A stretch of 64,000 bases of DNA from Maribacter hydrothermalis (GTDB taxonomy: Bacteria > Bacteroidota > Bacteroidia > Flavobacteriales > Flavobacteriaceae), in the NCBI RefSeq assembly GCF_001913155.1, contig NZ_CP018760.1, forward strand, positions 496,001 to 560,000. Direction: 5' to 3'. The position numbers and the translations under genes were made by a program. Below the pieces are notes generated by a model. The model was not told where the DNA came from. It saw only the letters and a list, made by a program, of their open reading frames with translations, and did not search any database. This document shows positions 1-8,458 of this stretch, piece by piece; positions within the stretch are counted from its first letter, which is position 1, and every line of letters starts with the position of its first letter.

Positions 1-1059
1 AATCGGTTAAAAGCAGGAGAAACCATTCCGCCCAAGGACGCTCAAGCCAATAGAATGCTTGAGGCCTCATACAGCACAAAAAAATTGCTGGTGCAGATGA
101 ACAACGCAACCGACCCTAAAGAAATCAGGGATTTGCTGAGCCAAATTACAGGGAGTGAAATTGACGAAAGCGTCGCCGTTTTTACCCCCTTGTATATCAA
201 TTACGGTAAGCATATAAAAATTGGTAAAAACGTATTCATCAACTTCGATTGTGTCTTTCTTGATTTGGGAGGAATTACCATTGAAGATGGCGTACTGATA
301 GCACCTAAAGTGAGCTTGCTGTCCGAAGGGCATCCTATTTCTCCCGATAAAAGACATTCACTGGTTCCAAAACCCATCCACATTAAGAAGAATGCATGGA
401 TCGGTGCCAATGCCACCATTTTGCATGGCGTAACCATAGGAGAAAATTCGGTAGTTGCCGCAGGTTCGGTCGTTTCCAATGACGTTCCCGATAATGTTGT
501 CGTAGGAGGAACTCCTGCAAAAATCATCAAGAAAATTAAAACAGATAAAATGAGAACAATAATGAGAACAACAATGACATTCGCAGTTGCTCTGATACTA
601 TTATTAGGACAGGCTTGCAACACCAAGAAAGAAAAAAAACAAGAAAATATGGCATCGAACCCGTCTGAAGAAGCAATTTTCCCAAAAGGAGAACTTGGGC
701 TTGCTAAAAATTTCACAGGCAATGCTTACAATTATGGTTTGGTCGCAAATGATTCTATCTACAACACACTTGTGGGCAATGTTTATTTCGAAAAAAGTGC
801 AAGATCAAATTGGCATTTACATCCAAGCGGGCAAATTCTAATTGTACTCGATGGTGAAGGATATCATCAATTGGAAGGACAGCCAAGGCAATTGATGAAA
901 AAGGGTGATGTCATCAAAGTTCCGGCAAATACTAGGCACTGGCATGGCGCAACGGAAAATAAAAGTCTTACACAAATGTATATTCTACCAAAAACAGAAA
1001 ATGGATTTGTTACCTGGCTTGAGCCTGTGACTGATGAACAGTATACATCAAAAAATTAA
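1..1059 (+). CDS. Sugar O-acetyltransferase (5' end outside window) fused in frame to a cupin lipoprotein
   Basis: The frame is open from base 1, so the gene begins upstream; the first in-window ATG is at 55. The first part is a maltose/galactoside O-acetyltransferase-type left-handed beta-helix, with hexapeptide turns such as IKIGKNVFI, a GHPI motif that usually holds the catalytic His, and the usual end GGTPAKIIKKI. Without a stop the frame continues at 550 into MRTIMRTTM, a hydrophobic stretch and a lipobox-like LLGQAC, then a cupin barrel with ligand-like residues WHLHP and HWHG. These are normally two separate proteins: a cytosolic acetyltransferase and an exported lipoprotein. A TAA sits in another frame at 546-548, so a one-base change could have joined them. 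ATGs at 550, 565 or 574 could start the cupin alone. The domain calls are firm; whether the fusion is real is not. Confidence 0.75.
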   Translation, partial: NRLKAGETIPPKDAQANRMLEASYSTKKLLVQMNNATDPKEIRDLLSQITGSEIDESVAVFTPLYINYGKHIKIGKNVFINFDCVFLDLGGITIEDGVLIAPKVSLLSEGHPISPDKRHSLVPKPIHIKKNAWIGANATILHGVTIGENSVVAAGSVVSNDVPDNVVVGGTPAKIIKKIKTDKMRTIMRTTMTFAVALILLLGQACNTKKEKKQENMASNPSEEAIFPKGELGLAKNFTGNAYNYGLVANDSIYNTLVGNVYFEKSARSNWHLHPSGQILIVLDGEGYHQLEGQPRQLMKKGDVIKVPANTRHWHGATENKSLTQMYILPKTENGFVTWLEPVTDEQYTSKN

Positions 1060-1283
1060 AACACAAAGAAATTTCCAGATTAGGGTATCAACCCTCGGTC
1101 AAAGGACTGGACGATTGGTTTACCTACAAAGATTGCTTTTCAGAACCATATAAAATTGGTAAGGAAGAAAGAGTGGTAACGTATTTAGCAATGTATGGCA
1201 GAGACAATCCGATTACTTGGACCGAGGTGCTTAGTCAAGAATATTATAACAGTATTGCTGAAAAATTGAAAAATAACAAATAA
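1038..1283 (+). pseudogene. Orphan C-terminal fragment of an unidentified protein
   Basis: After the cupin stop, frame 3 stays open to a TAA at 1281 and reads like real protein (GLDDWFTYKDCF ... YLAMYGRDNPITWTEVL). It has no start codon: the open stretch begins just after stops at 1032 and 1035 and overlaps the end of the preceding gene. I do not recognise the family. The simplest reading is the tail of a gene whose front was deleted, perhaps in the event that also fused the two upstream genes. Translation by coupling to the upstream stop is possible but unsupported. Confidence 0.4.
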
Positions 1284-1498
1284 ATTAATATCAAAAGGTA
1301 TTCTATGTTTTGCAAATAGATTTCAAGATTTTACAATTTTTCAATGTATCTGTGTAAGCACCATCTTTTACATAATTCCGTCAAGTATAACAAGCTCGTT
1401 AGTAGCATTTAATTTTTATGATAATTTATGTATAATTCCTCCTATTTACTTCAAAAAAATTCTTAATTTAAAGGCACTCAATCAAATAGAAGAAAAGC

Positions 1499-1963
1499 AT
1501 GGCAAATTTCAGTTTAAAAGTTAATGGACAAACCCAAGAAGTAGAAGTAGATCCGTCTACACCAATGCTTTGGGTACTAAGAGATCATTTAAAATTAGTA
1601 GGTACAAAATTTGGTTGTGGTATTGCACAATGTGGTGCATGTACTGTTCATTTAGGTGATAATGCCGTACGCTCTTGTCAGCTACCGGTTTCTGCTGTTG
1701 GCGAACAATCAATCACAACTATTGAGGGACTTTCTGAAAATGGAGATCATCCTGTTCAAAAGGCTTGGATTGAAGAAGACGTATACCAATGTGGCTATTG
1801 CCAGGCAGGACAGATTATGAATGCCAGTGCATTTTTAAAACGAAATCCTAATCCCACTGACTCGGAAATTGAGGATGCTATGAACGGTAATATCTGTCGT
1901 TGTGGTACGTATACGCGAATAAAGAAAGCTATTAAAAATGCTTCAAGTATTTCTAACGCGTAA
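1499..1963 (+). CDS. 2Fe-2S subunit of an IorA-type molybdenum hydroxylase
   Basis: 154 residues, the usual size of the small iron-sulfur subunit of the isoquinoline 1-oxidoreductase / aldehyde oxidase group. An N-terminal plant-ferredoxin-like domain has Cys40, Cys45, Cys48 and Cys60. A C-terminal [2Fe-2S] helical domain follows, with CGYC near residue 98 and ICRCG near 133. It passes electrons from the molybdenum subunit encoded 47 bases downstream. No FAD subunit (CoxM type) is present, which fits the two-subunit IorAB architecture with an external acceptor such as a cytochrome. The substrate cannot be read from sequence; these enzymes hydroxylate N-heterocycles or oxidise aldehydes. Confidence 0.9.
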   Translation: MANFSLKVNGQTQEVEVDPSTPMLWVLRDHLKLVGTKFGCGIAQCGACTVHLGDNAVRSCQLPVSAVGEQSITTIEGLSENGDHPVQKAWIEEDVYQCGYCQAGQIMNASAFLKRNPNPTDSEIEDAMNGNICRCGTYTRIKKAIKNASSISNA

Positions 1964-2010
1964 TTTTTACCCCACATCGTTGGGATTTTAACCTTCAAAA
2001 AAACAAACAG

Positions 2011-4215
2011 ATGACACTCATTAAAACAACATATAACAGACGTTCTTTCTTAAAAAGCAGTTCGCTTGCCGGTGGCGGTATGATTTTAGGATTTAGTTGG
2101 TTGGCCTCATGCAAACCTACCCCTGAGCAAGTTAGCAACATACCAAAAGAATGGTTCGATATAAATGCCTTTCTGAAAATTGGAGATAATGGTATGGTAA
2201 CTATTATGTCGCCTAACCCAGAAATTGGCCAGAATGTAAAAACTTCTATGCCTATGATCGTTGCAGACGAACTTGGTGTAGATTGGAAAAATGTAATTGT
2301 AGAACAAGCACCATTAAATACCGATATTTTTCAGAGACAATTAGCTGGTGGTAGTCAATCTATTCGCGCCAGCTGGTCTGGATTAAGAATGGCCGGTGCA
2401 ACAGCAAAACATATGTTAGTCGCTGCAGCTGCGGATGCTTGGCAGGTTGATGCTTCAGAAATTAAAGTGGACAACGGAGTTATTAGTCACGCTGCATCAA
2501 ATAATACAGCTACATTCGGAGATATGGCTTCGAAAGCGGCAACAATGCCAATACCAGAAGAAGTAACGCTGAAAGAAACAAGTGATTTTAATATTATAGG
2601 TACGGATAGACGTAATGTTGACGGACCAAGTATTGTTACCGGAAAACCTTTATTCGGAATCGATATTCAAGAGGAAGGAATGATGATTGCCATGATCGTT
2701 AATCCACCAGCTTTTGGTATGACCTACAAATCTATGAATGCCGATGCCGTGAAATCAATGCCAGGTATTAAAGATGTTTTCCCTATCGATGTTTATAAAG
2801 ACGATACGGAAAAACAATGGTCCGATGGCGGTGCTATAGATAAATTAGTTGCCATTGTTGGTGAGAGTACTTGGCAATGTATGCAAGCTAAAAAAGCATT
2901 ACATGTAGAGTGGGAAGAAACTTCTGCTTTAGAAAGTACCGAAGGACACAACGAGGCGTTGACAAAATTATTGAACACTTCTTCCAAGGAACCTGCACGT
3001 AAAGACGGTAATGTAGCAAGCGCATTTAAAAAAGCAGCGCAGATTATAGAACGTACGTATAGCGCTCCATTTTTAGCACACAACACTATGGAACCCATGA
3101 ACTTTTACGCAAATGTAACTGCTGAAAGAGCATTATTAAACGGACCTATACAGACGCCAGAATTTTTAGAAAAAACGTTGGCATCAAGATTAGGTATGCC
3201 AGTGGAAAAAATAGATATAAAAATGAGTCGTATGGGTGGCGGATTTGGTCGTCGACTTTATGGAACTTTTGGAGTGGAAGCTGCCGTAATATCGCAACAC
3301 GTGCAAGCACCTATAAAATTAGTATACACACGTGAAGATGATATGACCCAAGGCACCTACCGCCCTACCTATAAAGTAAAATATAAAGCTGGTTTGGACA
3401 AAGAAGGTAATTTAATTGCATGGCACGTAAAAGGTGCAGGTTCAAATGATGATCTACTTTTTGAGAATAGATTTCCTGCTGGTGCCGTAGGTAATTACTT
3501 GGCCGAAAAATTTAGTTTAGAAACCAATGTATCTACAGGCGCATGGCGTGCCCCACGTTCTAACTTTATTGCGGGTGCCGAGCAAGCATTTTTAGATGAA
3601 GTTGCAGAAGCTGCTGGTAAAGACCCTATTGAATTTAGATTAGAATTATTTGATAGAGCAATAAAAAATCCTGTTGGGGAACCAGAGAAAAATGACTACG
3701 ACCCTGTACGCTATGCAGGTGTTCTAAAATTAGTAAGAGATAAATCTGGTTGGGACAGTACGGTCAATAACGGCACGGCCAGAGGGGTATCCGCATATTA
3801 TTGCCATAATTCGTATGTTGCACAAGTGTTAGACCTTTCTAACGATAGTAAATCGCCTAAAGTAGATAAAGTTTGGTGTGCAGTAGATTGTGGAATCGTT
3901 ATTAACCCATTGGCAGCGAAAAATCAAATTGAAGGTGGCATCATAGATGGTATAGGTCATGCAACTTTTAGTGAATTGACTTTCAAAAATGGACAACCTC
4001 AACATAAAAATTTTGACACCTATCGCTTAATCAGACATAAAGAAGCACCTAAAGAAATTGAAAGTTTCTTCGTAGACAACGGTATAGACCCTACCGGATT
4101 AGGGGAACCTTCTTTACCACCAATAATTGGTGCATTGGCAAATGCACTTTATAAGGCAACAGGACAAAGACATTATAATCAACCGTTTATTACAGAGAAA
4201 TCAGTAATAGGCTAA
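2011..4215 (+). CDS. Molybdopterin-binding subunit of an IorB-type hydroxylase, Tat-exported
   Basis: 734 residues. The N-terminus carries a twin-arginine signal (NRRSFLKSS, Arg10-Arg11), a hydrophobic stretch and a lipobox-like LASC, so the folded cofactor-loaded enzyme is probably exported by Tat. Typical molybdenum-hydroxylase motifs are GGGFGRR (about residue 410) and, near the C-terminus, GLGEPSLPP with the presumed catalytic Glu. It pairs with the 2Fe-2S subunit just upstream, probably in one transcript ending at the hairpin at 4239-4269. The small subunit has no signal and may be co-exported as a complex, as known for such pairs. Substrate unknown. Confidence 0.9.
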   Translation: MTLIKTTYNRRSFLKSSSLAGGGMILGFSWLASCKPTPEQVSNIPKEWFDINAFLKIGDNGMVTIMSPNPEIGQNVKTSMPMIVADELGVDWKNVIVEQAPLNTDIFQRQLAGGSQSIRASWSGLRMAGATAKHMLVAAAADAWQVDASEIKVDNGVISHAASNNTATFGDMASKAATMPIPEEVTLKETSDFNIIGTDRRNVDGPSIVTGKPLFGIDIQEEGMMIAMIVNPPAFGMTYKSMNADAVKSMPGIKDVFPIDVYKDDTEKQWSDGGAIDKLVAIVGESTWQCMQAKKALHVEWEETSALESTEGHNEALTKLLNTSSKEPARKDGNVASAFKKAAQIIERTYSAPFLAHNTMEPMNFYANVTAERALLNGPIQTPEFLEKTLASRLGMPVEKIDIKMSRMGGGFGRRLYGTFGVEAAVISQHVQAPIKLVYTREDDMTQGTYRPTYKVKYKAGLDKEGNLIAWHVKGAGSNDDLLFENRFPAGAVGNYLAEKFSLETNVSTGAWRAPRSNFIAGAEQAFLDEVAEAAGKDPIEFRLELFDRAIKNPVGEPEKNDYDPVRYAGVLKLVRDKSGWDSTVNNGTARGVSAYYCHNSYVAQVLDLSNDSKSPKVDKVWCAVDCGIVINPLAAKNQIEGGIIDGIGHATFSELTFKNGQPQHKNFDTYRLIRHKEAPKEIESFFVDNGIDPTGLGEPSLPPIIGALANALYKATGQRHYNQPFITEKSVIG

Positions 4216-4238
4216 TGCCCTTATGCTATTTTTAAACT

Positions 4239-4269
4239 AAAACGCCAAAATTTAAGATTTCGGCGTTTT
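4239..4269 (+). terminator. Rho-independent terminator between convergent genes
   Basis: AAAACGCC (4239-4246) pairs with GGCGTTTT (4262-4269) across a 15-base loop and runs into a T-tract. It lies between the hydroxylase stop and the converging DUF6268 gene. The A-rich left flank could let it act in both directions. Confidence 0.8.
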
Positions 4270-4287
4270 TTATTTCTTTAGGGAATA

Positions 4288-5166
4288 CTATATTTTAAAT
4301 TTCAATTTCGCTCTTAAATAGCTTCTTGAATCATTATCTATGGTAAAAATCGTGTTGTTATTGCCATCTTTGAGCTTATTGCTCAAACTAAAATTATATG
4401 CAGCTCTCAGATCTAATTGTAAGTGATCTGTAAAATGGTATTCATATTGTAATCCACCATTTATCAATGACATATTTATCAGTTCAGCTACGTCTGTATC
4501 ATTCACTAAAGCCCCATTCTGCACATTTGAAGTAAAACCGTCTAGCTGGGCGAATAACTTTAAACGATGTTTATCAGAAATATGGTATTGCAAGTTTGTT
4601 TTTGGGATGCCTATATTAAATGACCAATCGGGTCTAAATTTTTTATAATAACTGATAAATGGCAGTGGAAATACATATCCCCTATTTTGAGAATATGATA
4701 GACCTACAATTAGTCTTGACGGTTTATCAAAATCATTATCAAATTTCTTCACAAAAACAATATCCCCTGAAAATACTATATCATCTGCAGTTAAACTTTT
4801 GGCTGTATTATTAGTACTAATACCAGGTTGAAAACGTACGCCCAACCTCCATCCGTTTTTTAATGGCTTGGTATAACCAATGGTTAAATCTAATACCTGA
4901 AAATCATTTAAATTATCTCGGTCAAATGGTAATTCTTCATCTTTAAAACGCAAATGAATATTACTATAATCAAAACCTAGAAATAAGTATTTTCCTTTTC
5001 CCTTTAACTGAATGGGAAAGTTAAATAGTGCCCGTGATCTGGTATATTCCACATCAGACCTTTTATTAGGAATGTATGTAAAATCTACACTGGCCAAATC
5101 GCTCAATTGCGCTTTTGATGTAAAGCTAATTATGAGGAGAAAAAATAAAGTTAATTTAAACCGCAT
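4288..5166 (-). CDS. DUF6268-like outer-membrane beta-barrel protein
   Basis: 292 residues with a signal peptide (MRFKLTLFFLLIISFTSKAQ) followed by alternating, aromatic-rich beta-strands and a strand-like C-terminus ending in LKFKI, the pattern of an outer-membrane barrel. It resembles the DUF6268 family, which has no assigned function. It stands alone: 233 bases separate it from the next minus-strand gene, and no partner is apparent. No ligand or enzyme motif is visible. Confidence 0.7.
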   Translation of the reverse strand: MRFKLTLFFLLIISFTSKAQLSDLASVDFTYIPNKRSDVEYTRSRALFNFPIQLKGKGKYLFLGFDYSNIHLRFKDEELPFDRDNLNDFQVLDLTIGYTKPLKNGWRLGVRFQPGISTNNTAKSLTADDIVFSGDIVFVKKFDNDFDKPSRLIVGLSYSQNRGYVFPLPFISYYKKFRPDWSFNIGIPKTNLQYHISDKHRLKLFAQLDGFTSNVQNGALVNDTDVAELINMSLINGGLQYEYHFTDHLQLDLRAAYNFSLSNKLKDGNNNTIFTIDNDSRSYLRAKLKFKI

Positions 5167-5399
5167 TTATCATTTGTTGAATCTGCACTAAATAATAATG
5201 TGATTACGGTCTATTTATTGTGTTGATTTAGTGCTATTAAGCAAAAAATTATCTTAAGTGAGTATTGCTGATTATAATTATAAAACTTTGGTTAACTGCG
5301 CATCAACAACGGAAACCAAACCAACATCTTTTCTACCTTTCTAGTAAACTCAATAATTCCGAACATCAAATGATTTTTGTTAATAATGAATCGTGAGTT

Positions 5400-6725
5400 T
5401 TAGTCCATTACAAACTTAACGCCCGCGGTGATGATGCTAGAACTAAAAGTGGTGTCTCTGTCATATTTATAGAACTTTAAATCTATACTTTTAAGTCCGA
5501 GTTTCCAGACATGCATCTTTGTAAAAATATCTGTGTACGAAACTCCCATCCCAAATTGGTTTGCCGAGTATTTCGACAAATCATAATCTGACGTATAAAA
5601 GGTTTCGGTTGATAACGCTTCTTCATAACCAAAGAAATAATCTGCAGCAGTCTGCTGGTAGTATCTATAAGATGGATAAACCGTAAACTTATCTGTAAGT
5701 TTAATTGGTACTTCTACGCTAGCTGTATGCGAATTAATACCCCAATCATCATAGTAATATCTATAAAAACTTCTAACAACAAACGTTTCATTGATATACC
5801 AGTTTAATCGACCACCAGCAGCTACTTTAAATCGGCTATTTGGTAACTGTTCTATGGCATCTGCCAATTGAAAGTTTTCTATAAAAGAATCTGCTATATC
5901 GCTGAAATATACACGCTGAAAAGGAGTAGACAGTAATCCTTGTTGTTGAACCAAATCTAGCGCTAATGAACCTTGTAGATTCTTACTCAGAATTTGAGAA
6001 AATCCGAAGCCTAAAGAATATGAATTTCTTGTTTCATCAGAAAACTTATCAAAACTTGGACTGTAATTAGTATTACCTGTAATTGTTTTATTTGAGAAAA
6101 AACCATTATTTAAACCATTGGCACCACTAGCGAAAGGTCGTAATTCTGATGGATATAAAGCATTCCATTTATCTAAATAAACATTCGCATTTATACTGAC
6201 TTCCGTATTCTTCTCATTGAAAAGTTTTGTCAATCCCCCACCGAATCCTAATGAAAAATAATCATACTCGCTTGATACGGACACCTTACCAGAAACAATC
6301 GTATTTCTATCATCAGAACTATTACTATAAGAACCAGATATATTTGCCCATGTATCTGAACTAGAAGCTCCAGAACTAGCCACAAACGGATCTGCTGGCT
6401 GACCTCCGTCAAAAGGATCTACATTACTAGAAGAAGCTGAGGTATAAGCCGAAACACCCGCATCTATAGTAAGAACATCGTCATCGGTTAAAGGAATCGC
6501 AACAACAAATGTACCCGTAAAATCGGTAAGTTCTTCTGTCCCTAAACCACCACTTACCGCGGCATTATCACCATCTTGCGAATAATAACTGGTTAAGAAA
6601 TCTACCTCTGTAGTTTCTAAAACACGCTTTTTATAGGTCTTTACAGAATCTTGAGCTTGTTGGGCATAACTCATCGTAAACGCGAATAATGCTGCAATAG
6701 AAACTATTATTTTGAATATTTTCAT
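5400..6725 (-). CDS. DUF3570 outer-membrane protein
   Basis: 441 residues: signal peptide (ending SYAQ), then RVLETTEVDFLTSYY, the opening characteristic of DUF3570, a Ser/Gly-rich loop region and many amphipathic strands ending KFVMD. Predicted outer-membrane beta-barrel. It is the last gene of a minus-strand set thioredoxin - ApbE - DUF4266 - DUF3570, a neighbourhood I recall from other bacteria, which suggests joint function. No function is established; the context points to redox or metal-related envelope work. The gap from the DUF4266 gene is 23 bases, so co-transcription is likely. Confidence 0.85.
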   Translation of the reverse strand: MKIFKIIVSIAALFAFTMSYAQQAQDSVKTYKKRVLETTEVDFLTSYYSQDGDNAAVSGGLGTEELTDFTGTFVVAIPLTDDDVLTIDAGVSAYTSASSSNVDPFDGGQPADPFVASSGASSSDTWANISGSYSNSSDDRNTIVSGKVSVSSEYDYFSLGFGGGLTKLFNEKNTEVSINANVYLDKWNALYPSELRPFASGANGLNNGFFSNKTITGNTNYSPSFDKFSDETRNSYSLGFGFSQILSKNLQGSLALDLVQQQGLLSTPFQRVYFSDIADSFIENFQLADAIEQLPNSRFKVAAGGRLNWYINETFVVRSFYRYYYDDWGINSHTASVEVPIKLTDKFTVYPSYRYYQQTAADYFFGYEEALSTETFYTSDYDLSKYSANQFGMGVSYTDIFTKMHVWKLGLKSIDLKFYKYDRDTTFSSSIITAGVKFVMD

Positions 6726-6748
6726 TTTATAAATAATTGAATTCTATA

Positions 6749-6961
6749 TTAATTACAGCCGCAGCCTCCACCAGTTTTTCCTCCATTTGCACCTACCGCT
6801 GCTTCTCTGTAGGAATGCATGGTGGTTAAATTGCGATCTGCCTTTTTATCTTGCAAAACCATATCTGGATCGTTTATATTTATTTTTTCGTATTCCTTTA
6901 AAACGGTGCAACTGCCAAATGAACAGGCAACAACTGCAATAATCAAAACCTTCTTTATCAT
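6749..6961 (-). CDS. DUF4266 small lipoprotein with C-terminal CGC motif
   Basis: 70 residues. An N-terminal lipoprotein signal is followed by the lipobox FGSCT, so the mature protein is a lipid-anchored peptide of about 52 residues. It contains the DUF4266 core (about INDPDMVLQDK) and ends in a glycine-rich GGGCGCN tail with two free cysteines two apart. The start overlaps the apbE stop by 4 bases (ATGA), indicating translational coupling. Function unknown. The CxC tail could bind a metal, be the substrate of the neighbouring thioredoxin, or take a modification; none of these is shown. Confidence 0.85.
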   Translation of the reverse strand: MIKKVLIIAVVACSFGSCTVLKEYEKININDPDMVLQDKKADRNLTTMHSYREAAVGANGGKTGGGCGCN

Positions 6962-7938
6962 GATTTTTCTATTTCAATATTCTTTGATGTAGTAATATTT
7001 CCTTTATCGTCTATGATTATACATTCTACTTGAGGAAGTTGTTCTATTCTATTTAAACCTATCTCTATGCCCATTACGAATACTGAGGTTGCCAAGGCGT
7101 CTGCCAATTCTGCTTTAGGGGCAAAAACAGTAACACTTATAATTCCCGTAGCCGGATAGCCAGAACGTGGGTCAATAATATGGGTATATCTTACATCATT
7201 AAAAGTCACATATTTCTCATAATTACCCGATGTTACCACTGCCCCATTGGTGATAGGTAACAGAGCGAACACCTTGTTCTTGTACATAGGATTCGTAATG
7301 GCAACTTTCCAATCTTTCCCATCGGGTTGTTTACCCCAGGTATTCATATCTCCCGAAGCATTAATAATACCTGCCACAACACCCTTAGAAATCAGTAGCT
7401 CTTTTGTTTTATCCGCTGCATAGCCTTTACCGATGGCACCGAAACCAATTTTCATTCCTTCCAACTTCAGAAAAACGGTATGGTTCTCTTTATCTAATAT
7501 GATATTCTGATAACCCACCTTAGAAACAGATGCTATTATAGAATCTGCTGTAGGCATAACCGTCATGCTGCCATCAAACTTCCAAATTTTATCCATAGAG
7601 GCATAACTGATATCAAAAGCGCCATCTGTTAGTTTAGAAATACCAATTCCTCTTTGTATTAAATTGAATAATTCTGCATCAACCTTTACAGGTCTAATTC
7701 CTGCATTCCTATTAATTTCCGATGTCTGAGAATTTGGATCCCATGAAGAAATTAACCTTTCTATTCTTGTTATTTCGCTGATAGCCAAATCTATATACTC
7801 ATCTCCTTCAATAGGATCTTTAGCCACAACGGTAATGTCAAAACGACTACCCATTAACTTGGTGGTTCGTTTATGAGGCTCTTGGGCACACAGCTGACCA
7901 ACAGAACAAATCAATATTATGAGAAGTAGTTTCTTCAC
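6958..7938 (-). CDS. apbE: FAD:protein FMN transferase ApbE
   Basis: 326 residues with an N-terminal signal (ending QLCAQ), so it acts in the periplasm. Family motifs are GSRFDIT near the start, GAIGKGYAAD, INASGDMNTWG, HIIDPRSGYP (the metal/FAD-binding region) and a C-terminal ADALATSVFVMG. The family moves FMN from FAD to a Thr/Ser of target proteins. No usual target such as NqrC, RnfG or an FMN-binding-domain protein lies in the window, and I see no clear D-x-x-S/T-G-A-T flavinylation motif in the adjacent proteins. It overlaps thioredoxin upstream and DUF4266 downstream by 4 bases each. Confidence 0.93.
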   Translation of the reverse strand: MKKLLLIILICSVGQLCAQEPHKRTTKLMGSRFDITVVAKDPIEGDEYIDLAISEITRIERLISSWDPNSQTSEINRNAGIRPVKVDAELFNLIQRGIGISKLTDGAFDISYASMDKIWKFDGSMTVMPTADSIIASVSKVGYQNIILDKENHTVFLKLEGMKIGFGAIGKGYAADKTKELLISKGVVAGIINASGDMNTWGKQPDGKDWKVAITNPMYKNKVFALLPITNGAVVTSGNYEKYVTFNDVRYTHIIDPRSGYPATGIISVTVFAPKAELADALATSVFVMGIEIGLNRIEQLPQVECIIIDDKGNITTSKNIEIEKS

Positions 7939-8381
7939 TTCTGTTTTATAAACGAGTTCAATTCTTGGATATATTTTTTGGGAGTCAATTTCTTATAACT
8001 GGTTTCTCCATAAACATCTCCATTTGCATTCATTACCACTACAAACGGAAAAATCCCTTGTCTGTTATAATTTTCAGCCAATGCCTTGTTCTTGTTTAGT
8101 TGCTCTTCCGGCAAGGCATTATTCTTTCTACGAGGAAAATCTGCCTGTAACATTACATAATGGTCTTTTGCATATGCTTTAAACTCATCTGTAGACCAAA
8201 CTTCCCGATCTAATTTAATACAAGGAGCACACCAATCTGAACCTTGAAAAACTAGTACAATAGGTTTATCATTAGCTTTAGCAAGTTTCTTTGCTATTTC
8301 AAAATCTGTATTCCATTCTTGTGCGGTTGTGGTACTTATTGTGACCACCGCAAATAAAAGTAATATTATGTATTTTTTCAT
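7935..8381 (-). CDS. Periplasmic thioredoxin-like protein
   Basis: 148 residues: signal peptide ending TTTAQ, then a thioredoxin fold with GSDWCAPCIKLDREVW, whose CxxC is WCAPC (about residue 50), and a cis-Pro-like FPFVVVMNANG. It resembles the Thioredoxin_7/DsbD-gamma-like exported thioredoxins of Bacteroidota. It is the first gene of the coupled set with apbE, DUF4266 and DUF3570. It probably reduces or isomerises cysteines of an envelope partner; the DUF4266 lipoprotein with its CGC tail is the obvious candidate, which is inference from context. Confidence 0.88.
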   Translation of the reverse strand: MKKYIILLLFAVVTISTTTAQEWNTDFEIAKKLAKANDKPIVLVFQGSDWCAPCIKLDREVWSTDEFKAYAKDHYVMLQADFPRRKNNALPEEQLNKNKALAENYNRQGIFPFVVVMNANGDVYGETSYKKLTPKKYIQELNSFIKQK

Positions 8382-8458
8382 TTCTTAATTATTGAACAGA
8401 CTCATCATAAGTCAATTAGCATACCAAAATCTTATAATGTAATCTTAATTTTAATGGA

